A stretch of DNA of 64,000 bases from Streptosporangium saharense (GCF_014203715.1 NZ_JACHJP010000007.1:124001-188000); one strand, 5' to 3'; positions 28,129 to 37,092 are shown, numbered from the stretch's first letter. Translations and numbers: made by a program. Notes: generated by a model not told the origin, from the sequence alone.

Positions 28129-28677
28129 TCAGGCCTCCTCCAGGGCCGCCAGGGTCTCTCTCAGCCACCCCAGTTCCGCGGCGGTGGTGGCCCTGGCGAC
28201 CAGCAGCATGCCCCGCCTGAAGGGGTCGGTGACCTCCTCGGCGCGCAGGGGCCTGCCGTCCCGGTAGAAGAACCCCGCCGGGGTCTCCAGGAAGTCGAGG
28301 CGGCGGCGCAGCACCTTCGCCTGGGCGGCGGGGTCGGGCAGTTGCTCCAGGAAGGCAAGCAGCCCGAAGAACCGGGTCTGGTCGCTGATGTCGAGGTCGG
28401 CGGGCTCGGCGAGCCTGCGCCGCAGCTCCGCCCTGCCCGCCTCGGTCAGCGTGAGGACCTGTCTGCGGGCCGCCGCCGTACCCTCCTCCTCGTGCCGCGC
28501 CACGAGCCCGGCCTTCTCCAGACGGGTGATCGCGGGATAGAGGGCGCCGTCGCTGACGGGACGCAGGTGGCCGCTCAGCTCCAGGATCCGTCCCTTGAGC
28601 TCGTAGCCGTGCATCGGTCCCTCCCCGAGGAGTCCGAGGATCGACAGGGTCAGATCGCCGCTTGCCATGGGGTGCAT
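28129..28677 (-). CDS. PadR-family transcriptional regulator
   Basis: A 182-residue regulator with PadR winged helix (LTLSILGLLGEGPMHGYELKG, then GALYPAITRLEKAGLV near residues 44-59) and a helical C-terminal dimerisation part. Two start candidates: 28677 has TATAGC six bases upstream (leaderless geometry), and 28668 gives the usual MASGDLT start. It lies divergent from a MATE gene, with a perfect 14-bp inverted repeat between them that should be its operator. Confidence 0.87.
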   Translation of the reverse strand: MHPMASGDLTLSILGLLGEGPMHGYELKGRILELSGHLRPVSDGALYPAITRLEKAGLVARHEEEGTAAARRQVLTLTEAGRAELRRRLAEPADLDISDQTRFFGLLAFLEQLPDPAAQAKVLRRRLDFLETPAGFFYRDGRPLRAEEVTDPFRRGMLLVARATTAAELGWLRETLAALEEA

Positions 28678-28680
28678 CGT

Positions 28681-28726
28681 ATCGCTATACCTCTAAACGA
28701 GATAACTCGAAAAGAGGTATAGCGAT
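28681..28726. promoter_or_regulatory. PadR operator: perfect 14-bp inverted repeat
   Basis: Arms ATCGCTATACCTCT (28681-28694) and AGAGGTATAGCGAT (28713-28726) with an 18-base spacer that itself contains CGAG-ATAA-CTCG. The left arm overlaps the likely padR -10 box, and the right arm overlaps the MATE ribosome-binding site and start codon, so one dimer pair could silence both genes. Confidence 0.8.
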
Positions 28727-30047
28727 GGCGTTGATACGCCTGGCCCTGCCGGTCTACGTGGAGCTGCTGACCGCCGTGGTCGCGGTCGGCCTGATCGACC
28801 TGTTCTGGGTCTCGGGGCTCGGCGGACCGGCCGTGGCCGCGGTGACGGTCGCGACCACCACGGAACACCTCGCCCTGGGGATCGTCCTGGCGGTCGGGAC
28901 CGGGACGACCATCGTGGTCGGCAGGCGCGACGGCAGGCGGCCGCTCACGCCGGTGATCCGTACGGCGTGGCTGCTGTGGGCGGTCGTCAGCCTGGCGGTC
29001 ACGGTGCCCGGCGTGCTGGCCCGGGAGCCGCTGGCGGCGCTCTTCACCGACGACGCGACGACGGCCGCGCTGACCGCGGACTTCTACCTGGTCTCGCTGG
29101 CCGGGCTCCCCGTCTTCTACGCCCAGACGCTCACCGACGGGATCTTCAAGGGGCGGGGCGACACCGCGACCCCCATGCGCGTCGCGCTGCTGTGCAACGC
29201 GCTGGTGATCGTCCTCGACCCGCTGTTCATCTACACGTTCGGCCTGGGTGTCCAGGGGGCCGCCTGGGCGACGGTGTTGGCCCGCGCGGCGACGCTCGCG
29301 CTCTCCCTGACCCTTCTCGTACGGCGGACGCCCCGCGAAGGGCGGCAGGGCCCGAACCGCCGTGACGCCGCCGAGATCCTCGGGGCCGGGCTTCCGCTGT
29401 CGGGGGACTTCCTGGCCAGGGCGCTCGTCGGCATGGCCATGGTCGGGGTGGTCGGCGGCCTCGGGGTGGCGGCCCTGGCGGGCTACGGCATCGGCATGAA
29501 GATCATGCTGGCCGGGGTGATGGCGTTCTACGCGCTCCGCCAGGCGAGCACCATCCAGACGGCCCGCTCGGGCGAGGCGGGGCCTGCCCTGCCGTACGGC
29601 CTGCTGACGGGGTTGGTCGTCGGGGTCGTGCTCGCGCTGTCCGCGCGGTGGGTGACCGGCCTGTTCACCGACGATCCCGCCGTGGCGGCCACGGCCACGG
29701 ACTTCCTGCGCTGGATGCCGCTGTATCTCGTCCCGTTCGGCGGCCTGATCGCCGTCGGCGGGGCGTTCCAGGCGACGGGAAGGGGCGGCAGGCTGCTGGC
29801 CGCGACCCTCGCGGGGTTCGCGGTCCAGCTCTCCTGCGCCTACGGTCTGGAGCCCCTGATGGGGGCGACCGGGGTCTGGGTGGCGATGGCGGCGGGGGCC
29901 GCCGTCGCCCTCACACTCGTCCTCGCCCCGGTCCCGCCCCTCAGGCTTCGAGCCTGGCGAGCGCGGCGCGGATCCGGGCCGCGGACCGCTCCCGGCCGAG
30001 AACCTCGATCGACTCGAACAGCGGCAGGCCGACGGTCCGGCCGGTGA
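28725..30047 (+). CDS. MATE-family multidrug efflux transporter
   Basis: A 440-residue protein of about 12 TM segments with DinF/NorM-like features: [13 protein letters not shown] near residue 22, [25 protein letters not shown] loop near 127, and [21 protein letters not shown] near 337. Start ATG at 28725, with AGAGG upstream. The last ~35 residues (RARRGSGP... Arg-rich) are read antisense through the gltX 3' end, a 107-base convergent overlap; the stop codon was probably lost from a shorter ancestor. Exports cationic compounds in known relatives; substrate here unknown. Confidence 0.85.
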   Translation: MALIRLALPVYVELLTAVVAVGLIDLFWVSGLGGPAVAAVTVATTTEHLALGIVLAVGTGTTIVVGRRDGRRPLTPVIRTAWLLWAVVSLAVTVPGVLAREPLAALFTDDATTAALTADFYLVSLAGLPVFYAQTLTDGIFKGRGDTATPMRVALLCNALVIVLDPLFIYTFGLGVQGAAWATVLARAATLALSLTLLVRRTPREGRQGPNRRDAAEILGAGLPLSGDFLARALVGMAMVGVVGGLGVAALAGYGIGMKIMLAGVMAFYALRQASTIQTARSGEAGPALPYGLLTGLVVGVVLALSARWVTGLFTDDPAVAATATDFLRWMPLYLVPFGGLIAVGGAFQATGRGGRLLAATLAGFAVQLSCAYGLEPLMGATGVWVAMAAGAAVALTLVLAPVPPLRLRAWRARRGSGPRTAPGREPRSTRTAAGRRSGR

Positions 30048-31308
30048 TCGCCACCCGGACCGGCGCCTGGGCCTTGCCAAGCTTGAGGCCGTGCTCCGCG
30101 CCGACCTCCTCAAGGGCCGTCTTGAGCGAGTTGGGGTCCGTCGCGACCGTCTCCAGGCGGGCGAGATAGCCGGTGAGGATCTCCGCGGCGGAGGTCTTCA
30201 TGGCCTTGTCCCACGACGCCTGGTCGAAGACGGGCTCGTCCAGGAAGAGGAAGTCGACGTTGTCCCTGATCTCCGACAGGACGGCGATGCGGGTCTGGAC
30301 GAGCTCGGCGACCCTGGCGTAGGTCTCGCGGTCCCAGCCGGGTTCGAGCCACGGCTCGCTGCGGGCGACGAACTCCTCCAGGGGCAGCGCCCTGATGTAC
30401 TCGCCGTTGAAGGCCCGCAGCTTCTTCTCGTCGAAGAAGGCCGAGGACGGGTTGACGTCCTCAAGCCTGAACCGCGGGACCATCTCCGACCAGGGCATGA
30501 TCTCCCGGTCCTCGCCGGTTCCCCAGCCGAGCAGCATCAGGTAGTTGACCATCGCCTCCGGCAGGTAGCCCTCGTCGCGGTAGGACTCAAGGGCGACCTT
30601 GTCGCGGCGCTTGGACAGCTTCTGGCGCTTCTCGTTGACGATGACCGGCACGTGCGCCCACACGGGCGGGGTGAGGCCGAGCGCCTCCCAGAGGAGCTGC
30701 TGCTTGGGGGTGTTGGACAGGTGCTCCTCGGCGCGGACCACGTGGCTGATGCGCATCTCGACGTCGTCGACCACGTTGGCCAGGACGAACAGCGGCGAGC
30801 CGTCGCCCCGCGCGATGACGAAGTCCTCCATCGCGTTGTTGGGGAACTCGACGGTGCCGCGAACCAGGTCCTCGACCACGGTGACGCCCTCGTCGGGGGT
30901 GCGGAACCGTACGGCGCCCTCGGTCAGGCCGCGGTCGCGGCAGAAGCCGTCGTAGCCCTGGTGCTCGGAGCCGGTGCGGGCCTTGACGTCCTCGCGGGTG
31001 CAGGTGCAGTAGTAGGCGCGGCCGTCGGCGGCCAGCTTGGCCACGGCCTCCCGGTGCTGCTCGGCGTAGGACGACTGGAAGTAGGGCCCCTCGAAGATCG
31101 GGCTCTTCTCGCTGATGCCGATCCAGGCCAGCGCGGAGATGATGCCCTCGGTCCACTCGGGGCGGTTGCGGGCCGCGTCGGTGTCCTCGATGCGCAGCAC
31201 GAACCTGCCGTCCGCCTGTTCGGCGAGCGCCCAGTTGAACAGCGCGGAGCGCGCGCCGCCGACGTGGAACATGCCGGTGGGGGACGGGGCGAAACGAACC
31301 CTAATCAC
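29941..31308 (-). CDS. gltX: Glutamate--tRNA ligase
   Basis: A 455-residue class I synthetase charging tRNA-Glu (and, in actinobacteria, generally tRNA-Gln for amidotransfer). HIGH-type motif [10 protein letters not shown] at residues 8-17, KMSKS-type motif KLSKRRD near 231-237, and the CTC...C zinc-region cysteines near residue 97-105. GTG start overlaps the end of the FAH gene by eight bases, indicating translational coupling. The tRNA-Glu/Gln genes lie 6 kb away. Confidence 0.95.
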   Translation of the reverse strand: MIRVRFAPSPTGMFHVGGARSALFNWALAEQADGRFVLRIEDTDAARNRPEWTEGIISALAWIGISEKSPIFEGPYFQSSYAEQHREAVAKLAADGRAYYCTCTREDVKARTGSEHQGYDGFCRDRGLTEGAVRFRTPDEGVTVVEDLVRGTVEFPNNAMEDFVIARGDGSPLFVLANVVDDVEMRISHVVRAEEHLSNTPKQQLLWEALGLTPPVWAHVPVIVNEKRQKLSKRRDKVALESYRDEGYLPEAMVNYLMLLGWGTGEDREIMPWSEMVPRFRLEDVNPSSAFFDEKKLRAFNGEYIRALPLEEFVARSEPWLEPGWDRETYARVAELVQTRIAVLSEIRDNVDFLFLDEPVFDQASWDKAMKTSAAEILTGYLARLETVATDPNSLKTALEEVGAEHGLKLGKAQAPVRVAITGRTVGLPLFESIEVLGRERSAARIRAALARLEA

Positions 31309-32077
31309 GGGAGACCACCCGGTTGGTGAGAGTGCCGATTCCTTCGATGGCGACGCTGACCTCGTCGCCGACGTCCAGCGGGCCGACCCCTTCGGGCGTC
31401 CCGGTCAGGATCACGTCCCCGGGGATCAGGGTCATGACCGCGCTGACGTGGGCGATCAGCGTGGGGATGTCGTAGATGAGCTTGGAGGTGCGGGAGCTCT
31501 GCCTGACCTGGCCGTTCACGGTCGTCGTGATGCCGACGTCGGCCGCGTCCAGCTCGGTCTGGATCCAGGGGCCGAGCGGGCAGAAGGTGTCGAAGCCCTT
31601 GGCCCGGGTGAACTGCACGTCCTTCTTCTGCAGGTCACGGGCGGTGACGTCGTTGGCGCACGTGTAGCCGAAGATCACCTCGTGGGCGCGTTCCGCGGGG
31701 ACCTCGCGGCAGAGCCTGCCGATGACCACCGCCAGCTCGCCCTCGTAGTCGACCCTGCTGCTCAGGCCGGTCGGGTAGGAGATGGACTCTCCCGGCCCGA
31801 TCACCGAGGTCGAGGGCTTGAGGAAGACCAGCGGCTCGCCGGGGACGTCGCCACCCATCTCCTTGGCGTGGTCGGCGTAGTTCTTGCCGATCGCGACGAC
31901 CTTGCTGGGCAGCATGGGCGCCACCAGCTTGACCCGCGAGAGCGAGTGTCGCTCGCCGGTGAACTGGATCGGGCCGAACGGGTGTCCGGAGATCGCGGAG
32001 ATGAACTCCTCGCCTGGCCCACCCTCGACCACGCCGAACCCGACACCCTCACCTGTGGAGAACCTCGCTATACGCAC
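31301..32077 (-). CDS. Fumarylacetoacetate hydrolase family protein
   Basis: A 258-residue FAH-fold protein. Metal ligands are in the [10 protein letters not shown] segment near residue 113 and [14 protein letters not shown] near 140. Conserved [13 protein letters not shown] near 65 and [17 protein letters not shown] near 224. Family members are hydratases, decarboxylases or acylpyruvases; the gene next to gltX is often of acylpyruvase/oxaloacetate-decarboxylase type, but the substrate cannot be told. GTG start with TAGCCT six bases upstream (leaderless). Confidence 0.87.
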   Translation of the reverse strand: MRIARFSTGEGVGFGVVEGGPGEEFISAISGHPFGPIQFTGERHSLSRVKLVAPMLPSKVVAIGKNYADHAKEMGGDVPGEPLVFLKPSTSVIGPGESISYPTGLSSRVDYEGELAVVIGRLCREVPAERAHEVIFGYTCANDVTARDLQKKDVQFTRAKGFDTFCPLGPWIQTELDAADVGITTTVNGQVRQSSRTSKLIYDIPTLIAHVSAVMTLIPGDVILTGTPEGVGPLDVGDEVSVAIEGIGTLTNRVVSRD

Positions 32078-32236
32078 ACGACAAGGCTAGTAGGGCCCCG
32101 CGTCCCACCGGACCGTCCACGCCCCTCCTCCTGTCCATCACTCCCCCAAAGCACGCATAAAGCGCTCAACTTCAAAAAGATCAACAAAGACCCTAAATGC
32201 CCATATATATGTTTTCGCCAAGAAGAGGTATGTGCT

Positions 32237-32260
32237 GGTTAGTGCCCATATGGGGGGTAT
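32237..32260 (+). promoter_or_regulatory. SigB/SigF-type stress promoter of the Asp23 operon
   Basis: GGTT at 32237-32240, 14-base spacer, GGGTAT at 32255-32260: an excellent match to the actinobacterial SigB-type consensus (GNNT-N14-16-GGGTAY). The spacer contains the palindrome CCCATATGGG (32245-32254), a possible repressor site. It lies 61 bases before the first operon gene in an AT-rich patch. Confidence 0.65.
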
Positions 32261-32321
32261 GAGGAGCCATAGGTAACTTCCGGGGAAGCAGTGCGTCTTC
32301 CCCTCGGGGGAGGGAATCGAC

Positions 32322-32819
32322 GTGACCGAAGCCAACACGGTTAACAGGCCGAGGGGCGAGGGCAACCCCGCGCAGGCTCGGACCGACGTCGCCGCGAGCC
32401 AGGGAGGCCTGGTGACTCCCAAGGGGACCACCAGCATCGACAGCGGGGTCGTCGCGAAGATCGCGGGCCTGTCGGCCAGAGAGGTGAACGGCGTCTACAA
32501 CATGGGCGTCGGCACGGCACGGGCACTGGGCGCCGTACGCGGCATCGTCGGCGGCGACAAGAGCACCGCCACCCAGGGCGTGTCCGTCGAGGTGGGCGAG
32601 CGGCAGGCCGCCGTCGATCTCGACCTGGTCGTCGAGTACGGCGTGGCCATCCCCGACCTGGCCGCCTCCGTACGCCGCAACGTGATCACCGGCGTCGAGC
32701 GCATGACCGGGCTTGAGGTGACCGAGGTCAACATCAAGGTCGACGACGTTCACCTGCCCGGCGACAAGGACGGCAACGAGAAACAGGACCAGCCCGAGCA
32801 GGAACCGCGCGTCCAGTGA
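32322..32819 (+). CDS. Asp23/Gls24 family envelope stress protein
   Basis: A 165-residue protein. The Asp23 domain (about residues 38-145) has GTTSIDSGVVAKIAGLSARE and VDLDLVVEYGVAIPDLA with a charged C-terminal tail. Asp23 proteins associate with the membrane through AmaP in Firmicutes and respond to envelope or alkaline stress. GTG start with GGGAGGG upstream. First gene of a six-gene operon in which every start overlaps or abuts the previous stop. Confidence 0.9.
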   Translation: MTEANTVNRPRGEGNPAQARTDVAASQGGLVTPKGTTSIDSGVVAKIAGLSAREVNGVYNMGVGTARALGAVRGIVGGDKSTATQGVSVEVGERQAAVDLDLVVEYGVAIPDLAASVRRNVITGVERMTGLEVTEVNIKVDDVHLPGDKDGNEKQDQPEQEPRVQ

Positions 32820-33082
32820 CCGAACTCGCCCACGAGATAGCCGACACCGTACGGCGCTGCCCCGGCGTGGCCGACCTGTCGGGCGGCCCCTTCGGGACCG
32901 TGGCGACCTACCTGCCGGGAGAGCGGGTCTCCGGAGTCGCCCTGCGCGAGGACGAGGTCGAGATCTCCATCGTCGCCCTGCCGACACGACCGCTGCCGGA
33001 GATCGCCGACGAGGTGCGGGCCGCGCTCGCGCCCCTGGTCGGGGATCGTCCCGTGAACGTCTATATCGGAGGTATTCGATGA
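32816..33082 (+). CDS. Small Asp23-associated protein
   Basis: An 88-residue protein with a short alpha/beta pattern like a minimal Asp23 domain (TVRRCPGVADLSGG, then EDEVEISIVALPTRPLPEIADEV). Found between Asp23 and DUF2273 genes in actinobacterial operons of this kind; exact role unknown. Its GTG overlaps the preceding stop by four bases (GTGA). Confidence 0.75.
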   Translation: MTELAHEIADTVRRCPGVADLSGGPFGTVATYLPGERVSGVALREDEVEISIVALPTRPLPEIADEVRAALAPLVGDRPVNVYIGGIR

Positions 33083-33267
33083 ACCAGTTCCCAATCTGGT
33101 CGGTGGCCGGACTGACCGTCGGCATCGCCCTCGGCTTCGCCGCCGCGTTCGGCGGCCTCGGCGCCTTCCTGCTGGTGCTCGTGCTCGGCGCCGTCGGCTT
33201 CCTCATCGGCCGCATCGCCGAGGGCGGCGAGATCGACGTCTCCCGGCTCTCGACGAGACGACGATGA
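33079..33267 (+). CDS. DUF2273-like small membrane protein
   Basis: A 62-residue protein with two closely spaced hydrophobic helices (about residues 7-25 and 27-45) and a basic C-terminus. This matches the DUF2273 proteins that accompany Asp23 and AmaP. ATGA overlap with the gene before it. It probably helps hold the Asp23 complex at the membrane. Confidence 0.8.
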   Translation: MNQFPIWSVAGLTVGIALGFAAAFGGLGAFLLVLVLGAVGFLIGRIAEGGEIDVSRLSTRRR

Positions 33268-33683
33268 CCGCACCGGCCGACGTGACGGCTCCCTCTGGGA
33301 CACCGGCCACCTCGCGGCCCGCCGTACCGGCTGAGCTGAGAGGCAGGACGGAGATCCCCGAGCGGGTCGTCACCCGCATCGCGGCCTGCGCGGCCAGGGA
33401 GGTGGAACGGGTGCGGGAGGTCCGCGAGCGGGGGCCGCTGACCTTCGGGAAACACACCCACGCCACCGTCGACGGAGGGCTCGCGCTGCTGGAGCTCGAG
33501 GTCTCCGTCGACTACCCGGCCCCGCTGCTGGAGACGGCCGAGGAGATCCGGCGGCACGTCGGCGAGCGTGTCCACACGCTGACCGGGCTGTCCGTCGGCC
33601 AGATCGACCTCGACGTGACCGGGGTGGTCCCCTCCCCCGAGGAGCAGGGACCGCCCCCACAGACCCCACCGGAGGAAGGATGA
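33264..33683 (+). CDS. Second Asp23/Gls24 family protein
   Basis: A 139-residue protein with an Asp23 domain at about residues 32-120 (RVVTRIAACAAREVERVREV, LELEVSVDYPAPLLETAEEI) and Pro-rich ends. A paralogue of the first gene in the operon, suggesting a hetero-oligomer. ATG overlaps the previous stop. Confidence 0.88.
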   Translation: MTAPADVTAPSGTPATSRPAVPAELRGRTEIPERVVTRIAACAAREVERVREVRERGPLTFGKHTHATVDGGLALLELEVSVDYPAPLLETAEEIRRHVGERVHTLTGLSVGQIDLDVTGVVPSPEEQGPPPQTPPEEG

Positions 33684-34438
33684 CCATCCCTCCCTCGAAC
33701 CCTCCTTCAGGCTCCTGGGGAGCGGAGGACGACACCGTCCCCATCCCCGGGACCCAGAGCCCCACCTCGGGGGAAAGGCCCGTCCCGGATCCTGTCTCCG
33801 GGGCGGGTCCCGCCCCCGGGACATTCACCGCACCCGGCGCGGAGGTCACGGAGGAGACCTCCCCGCCCGCGCGGGTTCCGAGGAACCATGCCGCGGACCG
33901 GGCGGCCGTCAGGGCCTTCCGTCCGCGCCGGGTGGTCCCCGCCGTCATCACCGCCGTGCTGATGACGGCGCTGGGTGCCCTCGTGGCCGCGGAGGTCATC
34001 TCCGCGCTGCTCGGCCGCCCACTGCGCTGGATACCGTACGACCGGATGCTCTCCTGGGCGTCCACGACCAGGTGGGACGACTCCAGGGTGCTCTTCGGCG
34101 CCGGGGTCGCCGCCCTGCTCGGCCTGCTGCTGGTGCTGCTGGCCCTCATCCCGGGACGGCCCAGGCTCATCCCGGTCAGGACGGGCGACCCGGAACTGAT
34201 CATCGGCATGCAGCCGAGGGGCTTCACCCGTGCCCTGACCCACGCCGCCGAGCAGGTGCCCGGGATCGACCGCGCCCGCGTCAAGCTGCGGGGCAAGACC
34301 GCCGAGGTGACGGCCCACAGCCCGCTGCGTGAGCCGGCCGGGCTCGCCGAGGCCGTACAACGGGCCGTGACCACGCGGATCGCCGCCCTCGGCCCGCTGA
34401 AGGACTACCCGGTGCGTGTGCGCCTGCGAGGGGAGTGA
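33680..34438 (+). CDS. DUF6286-type membrane protein
   Basis: A 252-residue protein: a Pro/Thr-rich cytosolic N-terminus, two TM segments at about residues 91-112 and 138-157, and a C-terminal soluble domain (LTHAAEQVPGIDRARVKLRGK). That domain mimics the Asp23-type strand-helix pattern and reads like DUF6286. ATG start overlaps the previous stop. It may be a second membrane anchor of the Asp23 complex. Confidence 0.75.
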   Translation: MTIPPSNPPSGSWGAEDDTVPIPGTQSPTSGERPVPDPVSGAGPAPGTFTAPGAEVTEETSPPARVPRNHAADRAAVRAFRPRRVVPAVITAVLMTALGALVAAEVISALLGRPLRWIPYDRMLSWASTTRWDDSRVLFGAGVAALLGLLLVLLALIPGRPRLIPVRTGDPELIIGMQPRGFTRALTHAAEQVPGIDRARVKLRGKTAEVTAHSPLREPAGLAEAVQRAVTTRIAALGPLKDYPVRVRLRGE

Positions 34439-35007
34439 GCGCCGTGAACAGGAAGACCGGACGCGGCAACAGGATCGGCCTGTTGATCATGGGTTTGCTG
34501 CTGTTGCTCCTCGGCGGCTACACACTCGCCAGGGGCACGCACGCGCTGCCCAGGGCGGTGGCGCCCGGGGACGAACCGCTGGTCAACGACCCGGTGCGGA
34601 CCGCCTTCGCCACCTACTCGCCGTGGCTGTGGTGGGCGATCGCCCTGGCCGCGGTCGTGCTGGCCCTGTTCGGGCTGCGCTGGCTCTTCGTGCAGGGACG
34701 GCGTGACAAGCTGGGCGACCTCCGTCTGCAGCACAGCTCGGGCGGGACCACCGACGTGCGCGGCTCGACCGTCGCCGACGCGGTCGCCGACGAGGTCGGC
34801 GCCCACCCCGCCGTCCTGAGCGCCAGCGCCGCGATGGTCGGCACGAAAGCCCATCCGGCCGTACGGCTGCGCGTCGTCGCCGACGAGGACCTGCCGATGA
34901 GCGCGCTGCGCGAGCAACTCGGCCGCCGTGCCATCCCGCACATGCGCCAGGCCCTCGAACTGGCCCACGTACCGGCCATCACCAGGGTGAACCTGGAAAG
35001 GCGTTAG
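34435..35007 (+). CDS. amaP: AmaP-like alkaline shock membrane anchor protein
   Basis: A 190-residue protein with two TM segments at about residues 14-33 and 61-81 flanking a short extracellular loop, then a cytosolic domain (VADAVADEVGAHPAVLSASA). This layout matches AmaP, which tethers Asp23 to the membrane. GTGA overlap with the preceding gene; a second GTG three codons later is an alternative start. Last gene of the operon. Confidence 0.82.
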   Translation: MSAVNRKTGRGNRIGLLIMGLLLLLLGGYTLARGTHALPRAVAPGDEPLVNDPVRTAFATYSPWLWWAIALAAVVLALFGLRWLFVQGRRDKLGDLRLQHSSGGTTDVRGSTVADAVADEVGAHPAVLSASAAMVGTKAHPAVRLRVVADEDLPMSALREQLGRRAIPHMRQALELAHVPAITRVNLERR

Positions 35008-35048
35008 CCTCGCAGCCCGGCGTCGACCCCGTGGGGCAGGATGAGTTC

Positions 35049-35423
35049 ATGAGCGTTGTGAAGATCAATGTGCTGACCGTCCCCGCCGAACGGCGTGAGG
35101 AGCTGGAACGCCGCTTCTCGGGCCGGGCCGGGATGGTCGAGGCCGCCGACGGCTTCGAGTGGTTCGAACTGCTCCGCCCGCTTGAGGGCACCGACCAGTA
35201 CCTCGTCTACACCCGCTGGCGGTCCGAGGAGGACTTCCAGCGCTGGACCGAGAGCCAGGCCTTCCAGCGAGGCCACGCCCAGGCCTCTACCGAGGGCCAG
35301 CAGGGACACGGCCAGGGACACGGCCACGGTCAGGGTCACGGCCACGGCGGCCCCGCCGCGACCGACTCCACCCTCTGGTCCTTCGACGTCGTCCAGAGCA
35401 CCGGCCCCAAGAACGGCTCCTGA
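35049..35423 (+). CDS. MhuD-like haem-degrading monooxygenase with His/Gly-rich insert
   Basis: A 124-residue antibiotic-biosynthesis-monooxygenase-fold protein that resembles Mycobacterium MhuD closely: VVKIN at residues 3-7 with the haem-contacting Asn7, LLRP at 41-44, Trp66 in FQRW, and His76 in the position of the MhuD haem ligand His75. Between this helix and the last strand (LWSFDVV) lies a His/Gly/Gln-rich stretch (about residues 83-100) with seven His, absent from typical MhuD. Haem degradation for iron use is the likely role. Met at 35049 chosen; the frame opens six codons earlier. Confidence 0.8.
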   Translation: MSVVKINVLTVPAERREELERRFSGRAGMVEAADGFEWFELLRPLEGTDQYLVYTRWRSEEDFQRWTESQAFQRGHAQASTEGQQGHGQGHGHGQGHGHGGPAATDSTLWSFDVVQSTGPKNGS

Positions 35424-35438
35424 CCACCGTCCCGTGAG

Positions 35439-35468
35439 CGCGGCGGGCACGGCTTTCAACCCGCCGCG
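35439..35468. terminator. Hairpin between the MhuD-like and HD genes
   Basis: CGCGGCGGG / CCCGCCGCG with a 12-base spacer, between two converging genes; can serve both strands. Confidence 0.55.
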
Positions 35469-35470
35469 TG

Positions 35471-36067
35471 TCACCTGTCCAGGACGTTCGCCGCGACGCG
35501 GGCGGCGAAGCCGTTGTGGACGAACCGTCCTGCCAGGCTGGTGGGCTTGCGTCTCGCCTGGTCCTCGAAGCAGGCGACGAACTCGTCGGCGATCCCGAGG
35601 CGGGGGTGGCGCTCCAGGATCTCGGTCCTCAGCGCCTCGGGGAACGCCTCCGGTCCTCTTCCCGAGATGTCCAGGCCCGTGGACAGTTCGAGCAGGTGTC
35701 CCTCCGGGTCCTTCTCGACGTCCACCTCGTCCCACATGTGGCGCACGATCACCTCGGAGGCGCGCACCCGCCGTTCCACCGGCCATCCCGCCGCCGCGCA
35801 GAAGACCCACGCGAGGTGGCCGCCCGCCTCCTCGAACGGCACCGTGTGGCTGTCGAACTCCCTGACGAGGCCGAGGTCGTGGAGCATCGAGGAGACGTAC
35901 AGCAGCTCGGCGTCGAAGGCGATGTCGTTCATGGCGGCGTACGCCGCGGCCCACAGGTAGGCCCGCACGGAGTGGTTCAGCAGCGCGGGCGAACAGTATG
36001 CGGTCGCCACCTCAAGGGCGGCGCGGGTGGCCGGGGTCTCCGGGACCACGATGTCGGCGTATCTCAT
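35471..36067 (-). CDS. HD-domain protein, cyanamide-hydratase-like
   Basis: A 198-residue HD hydrolase-fold protein. PETPATRAALEVATAYCSPALLNHSVRAY-type N-terminus and SSMLHDLG (the HD pair near residue 64), with HMWDEVD near 110. This pattern is that of the cyanamide hydratase-like HD subgroup, whose bacterial members mostly have unknown substrates. Start ATG at 36067, with CAGGCT seven bases upstream. Confidence 0.82.
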   Translation of the reverse strand: MRYADIVVPETPATRAALEVATAYCSPALLNHSVRAYLWAAAYAAMNDIAFDAELLYVSSMLHDLGLVREFDSHTVPFEEAGGHLAWVFCAAAGWPVERRVRASEVIVRHMWDEVDVEKDPEGHLLELSTGLDISGRGPEAFPEALRTEILERHPRLGIADEFVACFEDQARRKPTSLAGRFVHNGFAARVAANVLDR

Positions 36068-36138
36068 ACGGCCCAGCCTGCCGTGGCCTCCGACGGCCCA
36101 CGAGTGGCCGGAAGGACAGCCACCGATAGGATCCCGCC

Positions 36139-37092
36139 ATGGGGTTCAGGACGATCGCCGTGGTGATGTTCGACGAGATCCCGCTGTTCGAGGCCTCCGT
36201 GCCGATCGCGGTCTTCGGCGAACGGCGGGCCGGGGCGCCGGAGTTCGACGTGCGGGCGGTCTCCGCCGAGGGCGGCCCGGTGCGGACGGACGCGGGCATC
36301 GCGCTGTCGGCACCGTACGGTCTGGACGCCGTTGACGAAGCCGACCTGGTGATCGTGCCGACCTGGCGGCACCCGCTCGACCGGCCGCCCGCCGACGACG
36401 CGCTCAAGGCGCTTCGCGAAGCTCATCACAGGGGCGCGACGGTCGTCGGCCTGTGCCTGGGCACGTTCGTGCTGGCCGCCGCGGGGCTGCTCGACGGACG
36501 GCCCGCCGCGACCCACTGGCGCTACGCCCCGCTGCTCGCCTCCCGGTATCCGACCATCAACGTCGAACCCGACGTGCTGTACGTGGACGAGGGTGACGTG
36601 CTGACCTCGGCGGGAAGCGCGGGCGGCATCGACCTGTGCCTCCACCTCGTCCGCAGGACCTACGGCCACCGGGTGGCCAACGACATCGCCAGGTCCATGG
36701 TCGTCCCGCCGCACAGGGCCGGGGGCCAGGCGCAGTACATCGACCACCCGGTACCGCTCCCCGAGACCGGCGACCCACTGGGCGAGACCCTGGAGTGGGC
36801 CCTGCGCAACCTGGACAGGGAACTGACCGTGGACACCCTGTCCTCCCACGCCATGATGAGCCGCCGCACCTTCGACCGCCGCTTCCGCCAGGCCACCGGA
36901 ACCACCCCCACCCAGTGGCTGCTCCACCAACGGGTCCTGCACGCCCAACGCCTCCTGGAAACCACCGCCGACCCGGTCGAACTGGTAGCCCGCAGATCCG
37001 GCTTCGCCTCCGCCGTAGCCCTCCGCCCCCACTTCCGCCGCCAGCTAGGCGTCTCCCCCACCACCTACCGCCAATCCTTCGGCCCCACCTGA
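36139..37092 (+). CDS. GlxA-family AraC-type regulator (DJ-1/PfpI + HTH)
   Basis: A 317-residue regulator. N-terminal DJ-1/PfpI-like domain to about residue 180, with elbow cysteine in GLCLGTFVLAAAG near 109, then an AraC HTH (LSSHAMMSRRTFDRRFRQATG near 235-255 and VARRSGFASAVALRPHFRRQ near 281-300). ATG start with TAGGAT six bases upstream (leaderless). Such regulators often sit beside isochorismatase-fold hydrolases; one follows here, with repeat copy B inserted between. Confidence 0.9.
   Translation: MGFRTIAVVMFDEIPLFEASVPIAVFGERRAGAPEFDVRAVSAEGGPVRTDAGIALSAPYGLDAVDEADLVIVPTWRHPLDRPPADDALKALREAHHRGATVVGLCLGTFVLAAAGLLDGRPAATHWRYAPLLASRYPTINVEPDVLYVDEGDVLTSAGSAGGIDLCLHLVRRTYGHRVANDIARSMVVPPHRAGGQAQYIDHPVPLPETGDPLGETLEWALRNLDRELTVDTLSSHAMMSRRTFDRRFRQATGTTPTQWLLHQRVLHAQRLLETTADPVELVARRSGFASAVALRPHFRRQLGVSPTTYRQSFGPT

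Noticed and set aside
32211..32231. Second SigB-like site GTTTT...AGGTAT before the Asp23 operon
   Set aside because: Spacer of about 12 bases is too short compared with the better site at 32237-32260.
35281..35350. Tandem GGACACGGCCA-type repeat as a CRISPR or VNTR locus
   Set aside because: It is the in-frame coding sequence for the His/Gly-rich loop of the MhuD-like protein; there are no spacers.
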